DNA of 6,091 nucleotides from Planctomycetaceae bacterium. Its GTDB lineage: Bacteria; Planctomycetota; Planctomycetia; Pirellulales; UBA1268. Shown piece by piece: positions 1 to 6,035 of the stretch; positions within the stretch are counted from its first letter, which is position 1; the number at the start of each line of letters is the position of its first letter. The DNA is taken from the NCBI GenBank assembly GCA_002862165.1, contig PKCL01000185.1:1-6091 (forward strand). The letters are read 5' to 3'. Made by a program: the position numbers and the translations under genes. Below the pieces are notes generated by a model, which saw only the letters and a program-made list of their open reading frames with translations, had not been told where the DNA came from and did no database searches.

Positions 1-598
1 TTGTGAGTCCGAGCGGGATGACATGAATTGGTTTTGAGCCCACATCGATATGGCGAGCAAGATCATCAGCAACAAATTGAGAGTCAGTGACAATGGTACT
101 CGCTCGATAAACAAGCTTTTGAACCTGGTCAAGATGGCGCCGAATTCTTCCCGGATGGTGACTCGAATCAATTGTGTGGAGAAAGTTTAGGTCGTGGACG
201 GTGAGGATAACGGGCACACGGTTATCGAGTGGGAGATATTTTGATGTTTGGTGTGTGACATGCCAGAGTGCAGGTCTATGAGTGGTATGATAGTGACGCG
301 CGATGGGCCGTATCCATCGCTGAAAGTATTCTTTATGCCAAGGACGAACTCTAATGCTGCTGTAATGAGCTGTGGTTTTCTTTTCAAAATAATGCTCACT
401 GTTGTCTGGTAGGAAAAAGATAGGTGCAAAACAATGATCAGGACAAGCAAGGAGTTCACGTGCTAGATAAAGAGAGAAGCGGCCAAGACCACAGTTTATA
501 TGGCGCAGCCTCTCAAGATCGATAACAACCCGAGGCAATGAACTGGTTGGTGTCGATGGTTGGCGGTTTACTGTTTCGGTGGACCGTGTCGAATTCAT
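1..598 (-). CDS. Glycosyltransferase, GT4 (group 1) family, N-terminal part; 3' end beyond the window
   Basis: The minus strand is open from an ATG at 598 to the left edge, giving 199 residues with no stop. The product reads as the acceptor-side half of a GT-B fold glycosyltransferase of family GT4. A VVID strand opens the domain (about residues 24-27), followed by the typical glycine loop GLGRFSLYLARELL (37-50), HQTSKYLP (116-123), the hallmark TVHDLNFLH (133-141), TDSQFVADDLARH (171-183) and VIPLGLT (193-199). Such enzymes transfer a sugar from a nucleotide-sugar donor, usually to polysaccharide, lipopolysaccharide or glycolipid acceptors at the cytoplasmic face of the membrane. The donor-binding C-terminal domain is outside the window, so the donor and product cannot be predicted. 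The ATG at 598 is the only ATG before the domain; an in-frame stop lies upstream at 653-655. The first ~22 residues are polar and not part of the fold. No clear Shine-Dalgarno is seen. It is divergent from sucC. Family is confident, specific role unknown. Confidence 0.88.
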   Translation of the reverse strand, partial: MNSTRSTETVNRQPSTPTSSLPRVVIDLERLRHINCGLGRFSLYLARELLACPDHCFAPIFFLPDNSEHYFEKKTTAHYSSIRVRPWHKEYFQRWIRPIARHYHTTHRPALWHVTHQTSKYLPLDNRVPVILTVHDLNFLHTIDSSHHPGRIRRHLDQVQKLVYRASTIVTDSQFVADDLARHIDVGSKPIHVIPLGLT

Positions 599-635
599 AA
601 AGAAGCCATCAAGTGCTGAGAATTCTTGCCAAGTG

Positions 636-645
636 GGAATATTCC
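636..645. promoter_or_regulatory. 10-bp perfect palindrome, possible operator
   Basis: GGAATATTCC is a perfect inverted repeat lying 38 bp upstream of the glycosyltransferase ATG, in the divergent region shared with sucC. Flanking bases do not extend the symmetry. Dimeric regulators often bind such sites, but a single 10-mer could arise by chance. No second copy is evident in this intergenic region. Confidence 0.25.
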
Positions 646-732
646 AGTTTTTTCATTTATGTGAAAGGTGGATTTTCGTTATGTGTGAAATTTTCAAATA
701 GATACTGTTTCCTGCAAGAAACTGCCAGCGGT

Positions 733-760
733 TGGAACAGAATGCCTTCCGTGCCATATT
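733..760 (+). promoter_or_regulatory. Weak sigma70-like promoter candidate for sucCD
   Basis: TTGGAA (733-738) and CATATT (755-760) are separated by 16 bp. Each matches the -35 and -10 consensus at four of six positions. Transcription would start near 767, giving a leader of about 75 nt before the sucC ATG at 841. Another poor candidate (TTCGTT at 675-680 with TAGATA at 699-704) lies further upstream. Neither is convincing alone. Confidence 0.2.
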
Positions 761-840
761 GTGTCGGAATCAAAAAAGTGTTCCCACCGAGCTTTTTTAA
801 GTCTATTAGATCATCAACTCCATCATCAGAAAAAGTAGTC

Positions 841-2025
841 ATGAAAATCCATGAATTTCAAGCAAAAGAATTGCTACGGGCTGCCGACGTGCCAGTTTTG
901 GATGGAAAGATTGCACGCACACCGGAGGAGGCCTCCCTCGCATTCCAATCACTTGGGACTCCCGTATGTGCGGTGAAAGCCCAAATCCATGCAGGTGGCC
1001 GTGGAAAGGGAAGTGTGAAAGGTTCTGAGCAACATGGTGTAGAACTCGCAAAGTCGGCAGATGATGCTTTTCGGATAGCTGAAGGTCTCTTGAACAAAAC
1101 CCTTGTGACGATTCAAACTGGACCAGAGGGTCAGGTTGTTCGGCAGGTATTCATTGAGAGTGGGTGTGACATTAAGCAGGAGCTTTACTGTGCCATTCTT
1201 GTTGATCGAGCGGCGGGATCACCAGTGCTTATTGCGAGTACTGCAGGTGGAATGGACATTGAAGAAGTTGCTGCAAAAACTCCAGAGTTGATTCTATCTG
1301 AGCCCTTTGACCCAGATCGTGGACTAGGTGCATATCAGGCGCGTCTTATGGCATCACAACTTGGCTTGCCAACAGCGAGTTGGAGATACGCAGTACAATT
1401 TTTCCAAGCTCTCTGCAAAGCATTCGTTTCTCTTGATGCATCGTTATTAGAAATCAATCCGTTGGTTCTTACTGGTGATGGAACTCTGGTTGCCCTTGAT
1501 GCAAAAATGACATTCGATGATAACGCACTTTTTCGTCATAAGCGTGTTCTTTCACTTCGTGATGAATCTGAAGAAGAACCGGCTGAAATCAGAGCCGCCG
1601 CAGCAGGTTTGTCATATGTGAAATTGAATGGAGAAATAGGCTGTCTTGTGAATGGGGCTGGTCTTGCCATGAGTACCATGGATCTTGTGAAGTTCCATGG
1701 TGGCGAACCAGCAAACTTTTTAGATGTTGGTGGCGGTGCGAATGTGGAGCAGGTCACTGAAGCATTTCAGATCATTCTCTCAGACAGCAATGTAAAGGCG
1801 ATATTAGTCAATATTTTCGGTGGTATTATGCGATGTACAACGATCGCAAATGCTCTTGTAGAAGCATCAAAAACAGTGGGCTTTACCGTGCCGCTTGTCG
1901 TTCGATTGGAGGGTACTGAAGTGGAGGATGGGAAGAAGATTCTCGCCTCAAGTGACACCTCAATCATTACGGCAGATGGGCTTACTGATGCTGCCCAAAA
2001 AGTTGTTGAATCGATAAAAGCGTAA
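841..2025 (+). CDS. sucC: Succinyl-CoA ligase (ADP-forming type), subunit beta
   Basis: This is the beta subunit of succinyl-CoA synthetase, which interconverts succinyl-CoA plus ADP and phosphate with succinate, CoA and ATP in the TCA cycle in the cytoplasm. The 394-residue product starts MKIHEFQAKELL, as expected for SucC, and is close to the usual ~388. Residues 1 to about 235 form the ATP-grasp domain. This includes the nucleotide-binding KAQIHAGGRGKG (46-57) and the metal ligands N206 in EINPL and D220 in ALDAK, spaced as in the E. coli enzyme (N199, D213). The C-terminal CoA-ligase domain carries NGAGLAMSTMD (271-281), FLDVGGGA (293-300), NIFGGIMRC (324-332) and VVRLEGTEVEDGKKIL (353-368). 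The frame is open upstream to a GTG at 613, but homology begins exactly at the ATG at 841. No strong Shine-Dalgarno precedes it; AAAAAG at 831-836 is weak. It is followed 49 bp later by sucD. ADP versus GDP preference is not deduced from the sequence. Confidence 0.97.
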   Translation: MKIHEFQAKELLRAADVPVLDGKIARTPEEASLAFQSLGTPVCAVKAQIHAGGRGKGSVKGSEQHGVELAKSADDAFRIAEGLLNKTLVTIQTGPEGQVVRQVFIESGCDIKQELYCAILVDRAAGSPVLIASTAGGMDIEEVAAKTPELILSEPFDPDRGLGAYQARLMASQLGLPTASWRYAVQFFQALCKAFVSLDASLLEINPLVLTGDGTLVALDAKMTFDDNALFRHKRVLSLRDESEEEPAEIRAAAAGLSYVKLNGEIGCLVNGAGLAMSTMDLVKFHGGEPANFLDVGGGANVEQVTEAFQIILSDSNVKAILVNIFGGIMRCTTIANALVEASKTVGFTVPLVVRLEGTEVEDGKKILASSDTSIITADGLTDAAQKVVESIKA

Positions 2026-2074
2026 GCACTGTTTTCTTGTACCCACGGTTCCTCTTTAGATATAGCGAAGTTTC

Positions 2075-2953
2075 ATGAGCATTCTTGTCGATCGTAACAC
2101 ACGTGTTATTTGTCAAGGTATTACTGGGAAAGTTGGTGAGTTCCATACGCGAGGATGCCTCGAGTATGGAACAAGAATGGTGGGAGGTGTGACTCCCGGG
2201 AAGGGAGGAGAGAAAATTGCTGACCTTCCGGTATTCGATACTGTAGCCGAAGCCCGTGATGCAACGGGCGCGAATGCAACAATGATATTTGTGCCACCAC
2301 CATTTGCGGCCGATGCCATTCTGGAAGCTGTGGCAGCAGAAGTCGAACTTGTCATAGCGATTACAGAAGGCATACCTGTACTTGATATGGCACGAGTCTT
2401 ACCGGTAGTTGAAAATTCTAAGAGTGTACTAGTCGGCCCGAACTGTCCCGGGGTTATTACACCGGGACAATGTAAAATTGGGATCATGCCGGGCTATATC
2501 CATACGCCCGGAAATATCGGTGTGATGAGTCGTTCCGGTACGTTGACATATGAGGCGGTTTGGCAATTAACGCAACTGGGCCATGGTCAGAGTACATGCG
2601 TTGGCCTTGGTGGTGATCCACTCGTTGGGTCAAGTTTCATTGACATCCTGTCACTCTTTGAAAAAGATCCTGAGACGCAGGCAATTTTGATGATGGGTGA
2701 AATAGGTGGCTCTGCAGAGGAAGAAGCGGCGGCGTATGTAAAGGAACATGTCACAAAGCCGGTGGCTGCTTTTATAGCTGGTCGTACCGCACCACCTGGA
2801 AAACGCATGGGACATGCTGGGGCAATTATTTCTGGTGGTAAGGGGACAGCAGAAGCAAAGTTAGAAGCGCTTCGTGATGCTGGTATTGAGATCGCAGAAA
2901 CTCCGGCAGATATGGGAGCTGCAATGGTACGAGCAATTCAACGGAAAAAATAA
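2075..2953 (+). CDS. sucD: Succinyl-CoA ligase, subunit alpha
   Basis: This is the alpha subunit of succinyl-CoA synthetase, which binds CoA and carries the phosphohistidine intermediate, partnering the SucC encoded just upstream. The 292 residues match the family length (E. coli 289). The N-terminal Rossmann-type CoA-binding domain shows QGITGKVGEFHT (14-25), GGVTPGKGG (37-45), ITEGIP (96-101) and GPNCPG (121-126). The ligase domain has SRSGTLTYE (152-160), GLGGDP (177-182) and GEIGG (208-212), whose E209 corresponds to the glutamate that stabilises the phosphohistidine. The active-site histidine is H247 in GHAGAI. All catalytic positions are intact. The ATG at 2075 is preceded by GCGAAG with a short spacer, a weak ribosome binding site. 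The 49-bp gap after sucC and the conserved order support one transcript. Confidence 0.98.
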   Translation: MSILVDRNTRVICQGITGKVGEFHTRGCLEYGTRMVGGVTPGKGGEKIADLPVFDTVAEARDATGANATMIFVPPPFAADAILEAVAAEVELVIAITEGIPVLDMARVLPVVENSKSVLVGPNCPGVITPGQCKIGIMPGYIHTPGNIGVMSRSGTLTYEAVWQLTQLGHGQSTCVGLGGDPLVGSSFIDILSLFEKDPETQAILMMGEIGGSAEEEAAAYVKEHVTKPVAAFIAGRTAPPGKRMGHAGAIISGGKGTAEAKLEALRDAGIEIAETPADMGAAMVRAIQRKK

Positions 2954-2997
2954 TTCCAGAATCATCAGGCGATATTTGTGATAGATCGCAGTACACG

Positions 2998-3021
2998 AAA
3001 AGAATCACTTCTGTGTGATCC
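2998..3021 (-). terminator. Probable intrinsic terminator of the gspE-like/cvpA unit
   Basis: Read on the minus strand, the sequence folds into a 7-bp stem (3015-3021 with 3002-3008, including one G-U pair) closed by a 6-nt loop. Four T residues follow immediately (3001 down to 2998). It starts 22 bp beyond the cvpA stop codon, where a terminator is expected. The stem is modest and the T-tract short, so efficiency is uncertain. On the plus strand no T-tract follows the stem. Confidence 0.42.
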
Positions 3022-3042
3022 GATCATGTGTGAAGCAACAAT

Positions 3043-3981
3043 CTAATCTGTTGAGATTTTTGAAGATTCACCAGTGTCTTCGGAGGCAACCGCTTGCTCT
3101 TTAGGTGGATAAAGTTCTTCCCAACTTGATTGAATCACCCGCCATCGCCACCAATGATTTGCGTTGTATCGCTCCAATAAACCAACAAAACGATCGAGGT
3201 CATTGTCGTCAGGAGGTGCAATGAGAGCGTTTTTTGTAAATTCACCATCGTTCACAATATCTAGATAAGCTTCCGTGTCATCACGCTGTTTATTATCATT
3301 CAAATCAACATAAGGCTCACTCCAGATATTAGGTGGAGCAGGCTCAAAAGGAGGAGGAGTTGTACCCACAGGCAACTCTTGCGAATCCGGAGGCATTGGC
3401 TTTTCAGGGTATTCGGGCATTGAGTCGGCATTAAGACTTACAGTTGTCCATGTATCACCTGAAAGTAATCGCTCTCGTTTTTCACCATCTAGTTCAATAA
3501 TACGGGCAAAAGTTCGTAGCATCGGTTCACCAAAATCAAACCGCAGATCAGAAGCCTGTAGGTGGAAATTTTTTGGAAGAGGTAGAAGGGACATGGCTAT
3601 AAGGAAACCTCCTGCAGCAATAAAGCCCGCGACCCCACCGACAAATCCCCCACCAACTTTGTCAATAATTGAAAGGAGTTTAATAGCTTCATCAGGAACA
3701 TATTTTTCAATGATCAGATGAATACCAAAAGCTGTTCCGGCGGCTAAGACTGCTAAAGAAATAGGGAATGCATACAACGGAGGTATATCAATTGTGATGA
3801 GTAATGCAGTAAGCGATGGAATGAAAGTGAGTGCCACAATAAACGAGACGAGGGCTTGCATCCCTACGAGTACGGATCGAAATATTCCATGCAGAAATCC
3901 ATATGCAACAAGACCAAGAACAATAGCAATAGCAGCAAGGCCAGCTAATATTTGAAAAATGTTTGCTAAAGGTAATATCAT
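3043..3981 (-). CDS. CvpA-family inner-membrane protein with C-terminal EF-hand-like extension
   Basis: The 312-residue product has four predicted transmembrane helices (about 10-28, 38-60, 68-90 and 111-134). The fourth begins with the CvpA-type signature DKVGGGFVGGVAGF (107-120). CvpA proteins are small membrane proteins, linked in E. coli to colicin V production; their molecular role is poorly defined. After the helices comes a soluble tail of about 175 residues. It includes a proline-rich linker (about 189-219), then DLNDNKQRDDTE (226-237), which fits a 12-residue EF-hand calcium loop with D1, N3, N5, D9 and E12. A second acidic patch (DIVNDGE, 241-247) and a tryptophan-rich segment (WWRW, 277-280; W287) follow. 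Charge distribution (positive residues in the 30-35 and 91-108 loops) suggests both ends face the periplasm; this is inference. E. coli CvpA is about 162 residues, so the tail is an addition. The start has a weak GTGAG site 8 nt upstream. The stop is TAG. It is 33 bp downstream of the gspE-like gene and probably co-transcribed with it. Confidence 0.8.
   Translation of the reverse strand: MILPLANIFQILAGLAAIAIVLGLVAYGFLHGIFRSVLVGMQALVSFIVALTFIPSLTALLITIDIPPLYAFPISLAVLAAGTAFGIHLIIEKYVPDEAIKLLSIIDKVGGGFVGGVAGFIAAGGFLIAMSLLPLPKNFHLQASDLRFDFGEPMLRTFARIIELDGEKRERLLSGDTWTTVSLNADSMPEYPEKPMPPDSQELPVGTTPPPFEPAPPNIWSEPYVDLNDNKQRDDTEAYLDIVNDGEFTKNALIAPPDDNDLDRFVGLLERYNANHWWRWRVIQSSWEELYPPKEQAVASEDTGESSKISTD
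3045..3061 (+). terminator. Weak terminator-like hairpin downstream of sucD
   Basis: AATCT (3045-3049) and AGATT (3054-3058) pair around a 4-nt loop and run into five T residues (3057-3061). This is about 90 bp after the sucD stop and lies within the last codons of the convergent cvpA gene. The stem has only one G-C pair, so it is thermodynamically poor. An alternative 5-bp hairpin (GCGAT at 2969-2973 with ATCGC at 2985-2989) has no T-tract. Confidence 0.18.
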
Positions 3982-4014
3982 TCAATCATCTCACGCATCA
4001 GGAAATATGTGTTT

Positions 4015-5655
4015 TTACTTTGCTACTCGCATAACTTCATTCAGGCTCGTGATTCCGGCAAGTACTTTTTGAATACCAGACTGCTTCAGTGTTTTCATTC
4101 CAGACTTTCGACCCGCGCGCCGAATGTCCTGAATCGATGGTCGCCCTATAAGAAGATCTCGAATACTGTTATCAAAAACAAGTAATTCATGAATCCCAGT
4201 GCGACCACGATATCCCGACTCGATGCACGATGTGCATCCAACCTCTTTGAAAAGTGAAATAGTCTTTCCTGCAGGTACACCAATTTTTTGCAGAAAATCA
4301 TCTGGTGGTGTGTAAGCTTCCTTACATCTTTTACAGAGTACTCTTAGGAGACGTTGTGCCAGAACTGCTGAAAGGGACGACTGTATAAGTGTTGTATCAA
4401 TTCCAATATCAAGGAGACGTGTGATTGTCGTAGCTGAGTCGTTCGCATGCAGGGTTGAAAAAACAAAATGACCAGTGAGCGCAGCTTGCATGGCAATTTC
4501 GGCAGTTTCTTTGTCCCGAATTTCACCGATAAGAATAACATCCGGATCTTGTCGTAGAGTAGAACGAAGAATATTTGCAAAGGTGAGATCAGCGGCAACG
4601 TTTACAGCGGTTTGAGAAATGTTTTCAAGTCGATACTCAATTGGATCTTCAATAGTGACTATATTTTTTGAAAAGACATCAAGTTCTCCTAATGCTGTAT
4701 AGAGCGTTGTTGTTTTTCCTGATCCTGTAGGACCGCAGACAAGCATCATGCCGTGAGGTTGCTGGATAATCTGTCGCATTTTCTTTGTGACAGAGTCACT
4801 CATACCAATGCCTTCGAGCCCATTTTTGACAATCTCTCCGTCAGAATCGAGTAACCTGAGTGCCATTTTCTCACCAAAGTTTGTTGGCCCCGAGGCTGCA
4901 CGGATATCAAACTTATGGCTATTGAAAAGAACTGCAAATGTTCCATCCTGTGGTCGTCGGCGCTCAGCAATGTCCATGTCTGAGAGAACTTTGAGTGCAG
5001 AGATTGAAGACTTCCCGTCCGCTGCCCAGAGTGTCGTCATGTTTTGCATAACGCCATCAATTCGGCAGCGTACTACAATCTCCTCACCACTTTTTGGTTC
5101 AAAGTGTAAATCAGTCGCGCCATTTTTAATCGCTTTTTCAAATAAGCCCTGTACGGTTTGTATTGCTTTTGAGCTGCTTCGATCCATTCCAGTGCCTTGA
5201 CCATCAAGTGGTGAGCCATCTTTCTTGAGAAGAATAACAGCACTTTTTTCTTTGCTCGAAGCGATCTTTTGCATCGACTTATTAAGTAAGGATTCAACAT
5301 TTTCGATTCCTAAACGATTAGCAATTTTGATCAGGATTTTTTTGAGAAAGGCAACACATAAAATCCGTTCCTGCGAGGGAGCTTTTTTATCTCTTATAAA
5401 GGTATAGGAAAAAAGACCACCAATAAAAATGATTGCAAAAATAGGAGTTGCGCTGAGTCCCCACATATAGGTCGTCAAGAAAAAGAAGGCACCAAATAAA
5501 ACTGAAATTAATGGCCACAGAGAGTCCCCAAAAATTGATTCAGAGTCCGAAGCAATCCAAAGTGACGTGGATACCCACAGGACACTGAGTACTACCCAGA
5601 ATCCACCGTTCCAGAGAATATGATTCAAGTTGTCTGGCGAAATCCAAAAATCCAT
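4015..5655 (-). CDS. GspE/PilB-type secretion/pilus ATPase with N-terminal transmembrane segments
   Basis: The 546-residue product is a hexameric-type assembly ATPase of the type II secretion/type IV pilus superfamily. Its core (about 162-546) has all signatures: ATDLHFEP (180-187), RRPQDGTF (233-240), Walker A GPTGSGKT (308-315), Asp box VTIEDPIEYR (333-342), Walker B DVILIGEIRD (372-381), His box TGHFVFSTLHAND (394-406). A zinc-type tetracysteine (C441, C444, C474, C477) is followed by GYRGRTGIHELL. The family normally powers pseudopilus or pilus polymerisation from the cytoplasm by engaging a GspL/PilC-type partner. Here residues 1-86 instead contain three predicted transmembrane helices (about 16-35, 44-64 and 67-86), followed by the positive stretch RDKK, placing the ATPase in the cytoplasm. 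I see no MshEN-type N-terminal domain. The start is the ATG at 5655 with a weak TGAGAA site. cvpA follows after 33 bp. No prepilin, PilC or secretin gene is in view, so the machine it drives is unknown. Confidence 0.9.
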   Translation of the reverse strand: MDFWISPDNLNHILWNGGFWVVLSVLWVSTSLWIASDSESIFGDSLWPLISVLFGAFFFLTTYMWGLSATPIFAIIFIGGLFSYTFIRDKKAPSQERILCVAFLKKILIKIANRLGIENVESLLNKSMQKIASSKEKSAVILLKKDGSPLDGQGTGMDRSSSKAIQTVQGLFEKAIKNGATDLHFEPKSGEEIVVRCRIDGVMQNMTTLWAADGKSSISALKVLSDMDIAERRRPQDGTFAVLFNSHKFDIRAASGPTNFGEKMALRLLDSDGEIVKNGLEGIGMSDSVTKKMRQIIQQPHGMMLVCGPTGSGKTTTLYTALGELDVFSKNIVTIEDPIEYRLENISQTAVNVAADLTFANILRSTLRQDPDVILIGEIRDKETAEIAMQAALTGHFVFSTLHANDSATTITRLLDIGIDTTLIQSSLSAVLAQRLLRVLCKRCKEAYTPPDDFLQKIGVPAGKTISLFKEVGCTSCIESGYRGRTGIHELLVFDNSIRDLLIGRPSIQDIRRAGRKSGMKTLKQSGIQKVLAGITSLNEVMRVAK

Positions 5656-5999
5656 TACGAGTTTCTCAGGGCAAGTGATGAAAATTCTTGACGATAATTA
5701 TTGAGGGTAACGACTGTTTCGACAAATACCCTCGGGCTGTAAGGAACAAAATAATTACGACACACAGTTTTTGGCAAACAAACAACAATATTGAATAAGA
5801 AAGGAAAACAACCTTACCCCATTTTCATAACAGATTCGGCATCAGGTTAACACAACCTATAGGAAATCCTTTTTATCGTAGATAGTAGAGGCCTGCTGTA
5901 GCAGTTTGCTGACCATTCTTCTCTTTGGCTGGTAAACCTACGCATCAATAGATACGAATATTGCACTTCAGGGTAGTGATATCAAATGAAGGAGACACT
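5656..5999. other. Intergenic region upstream of the gspE-like gene, no convincing gene
   Basis: This 344-bp AT-rich stretch has no ORF of useful length on either strand. It must hold the minus-strand promoter for the gspE-like gene, and possibly a plus-strand promoter for whatever begins near 6000. A strong hairpin lies at 5703-5733. Smaller inverted repeats are AGGTT/AACCT (5844-5848 and 5854-5858), an 8-bp palindrome CCTATAGG (5856-5863) and CTGC/GCAG (5893-5896 and 5901-5904). A minus-strand TTGTCG at 5726-5721 with AT-rich sequence about 17-18 bp downstream is a possible promoter but overlaps the hairpin. No tRNA, rRNA, CRISPR or insertion-sequence end is recognisable. Confidence 0.55.
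5703..5733 (-). promoter_or_regulatory. Stem-loop upstream of the gspE-like start, possible leader RNA structure or operator
   Basis: GAGGGTA (5703-5709) pairs perfectly with TACCCTC (5727-5733). Inside, CGA (5711-5713) can pair with TCG (5719-5721), giving a two-tier hairpin with an internal bulge. Two G-T wobbles can extend the base outward. It ends 47 bp before the ATG at 5655. Neither strand has a T-tract after it, so it is not a classical terminator. It could be a protein-binding inverted repeat at the promoter or a structured 5' leader. A function cannot be assigned. Confidence 0.35.
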
Positions 6000-6035
6000 T
6001 TGAAAAAGTCACTCAGTTACGATGCCGTTAAATAA
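6000..6035 (+). CDS. Possible 11-codon leader ORF with a strong ribosome binding site
   Basis: GAAGGAG at 5988-5994 is the best Shine-Dalgarno match I noticed in the window and sits 5 nt before a TTG at 6000. The frame reads (M)KKSLSYDAVK and stops with TAA at 6033-6035, one base before an ATG (6037-6039) in another frame that is open to the window end. This could be a leader peptide coupled to the next gene. The strong site may also be a coincidence, or serve a gene whose start is misread here. The very short length makes the call tentative. Confidence 0.22.
   Translation: MKKSLSYDAVK

Larger units (their letters stand above)
599..840. other. Divergent intergenic region between the glycosyltransferase gene and sucC
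   Basis: This 242-bp stretch separates two divergently read genes and should hold promoters for both. The sucC frame is open through most of it (from a GTG at 613), but the 76-codon translation is rich in F, S, C and K and shows nothing resembling the start of any succinyl-CoA ligase. I therefore read it as non-coding. It contains a 10-bp perfect palindrome (636-645), one weak promoter-like pair (733-760), and a 5-bp inverted repeat TTCCG/CGGAA (747-751 and 765-769) with no T-tract. No riboswitch that I can recognise is present. Confidence 0.6.

Noticed and set aside
187..459. 90-residue minus-strand ORF
   Set aside because: It lies in a different frame inside the glycosyltransferase gene, whose own frame gives clear GT4 motifs across the same stretch.
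697..705. 9-mer AATAGATAC shared with 5947-5955, considered as a common promoter element
   Set aside because: One shared 9-mer between two intergenic regions of this size is within chance expectation, and neither copy has a good -35 at proper spacing.
747..769. TTCCG/CGGAA inverted repeat upstream of sucC, considered as terminator or riboswitch stem
   Set aside because: Only 5 bp with a 13-nt loop, followed by A residues on the plus strand and no T-tract in the minus-strand direction. No aptamer-like architecture around it.
2113..2487. 124-residue minus-strand ORF
   Set aside because: Antisense to highly conserved sucD codons, composition typical of a reverse-strand shadow (S/T/P/A rich).
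3788..3985. 65-residue minus-strand ORF starting just upstream of cvpA
   Set aside because: It overlaps the first cvpA transmembrane helices in another frame. The cvpA frame has the CvpA signature and the hydrophobic pattern, so this is a shadow.
4787..5200. 137-residue plus-strand ORF
   Set aside because: It is antisense to the GspE/PilB core around residues 152-290, low-complexity in look (S/P rich), and has no domain character or ribosome binding site. It is a shadow of the ATPase coding frame.
5840..5910. Cluster of small inverted repeats considered as a small RNA or terminator
   Set aside because: Stems are 3-5 bp, no combined fold is compelling, and no gene ends nearby that would need a terminator.
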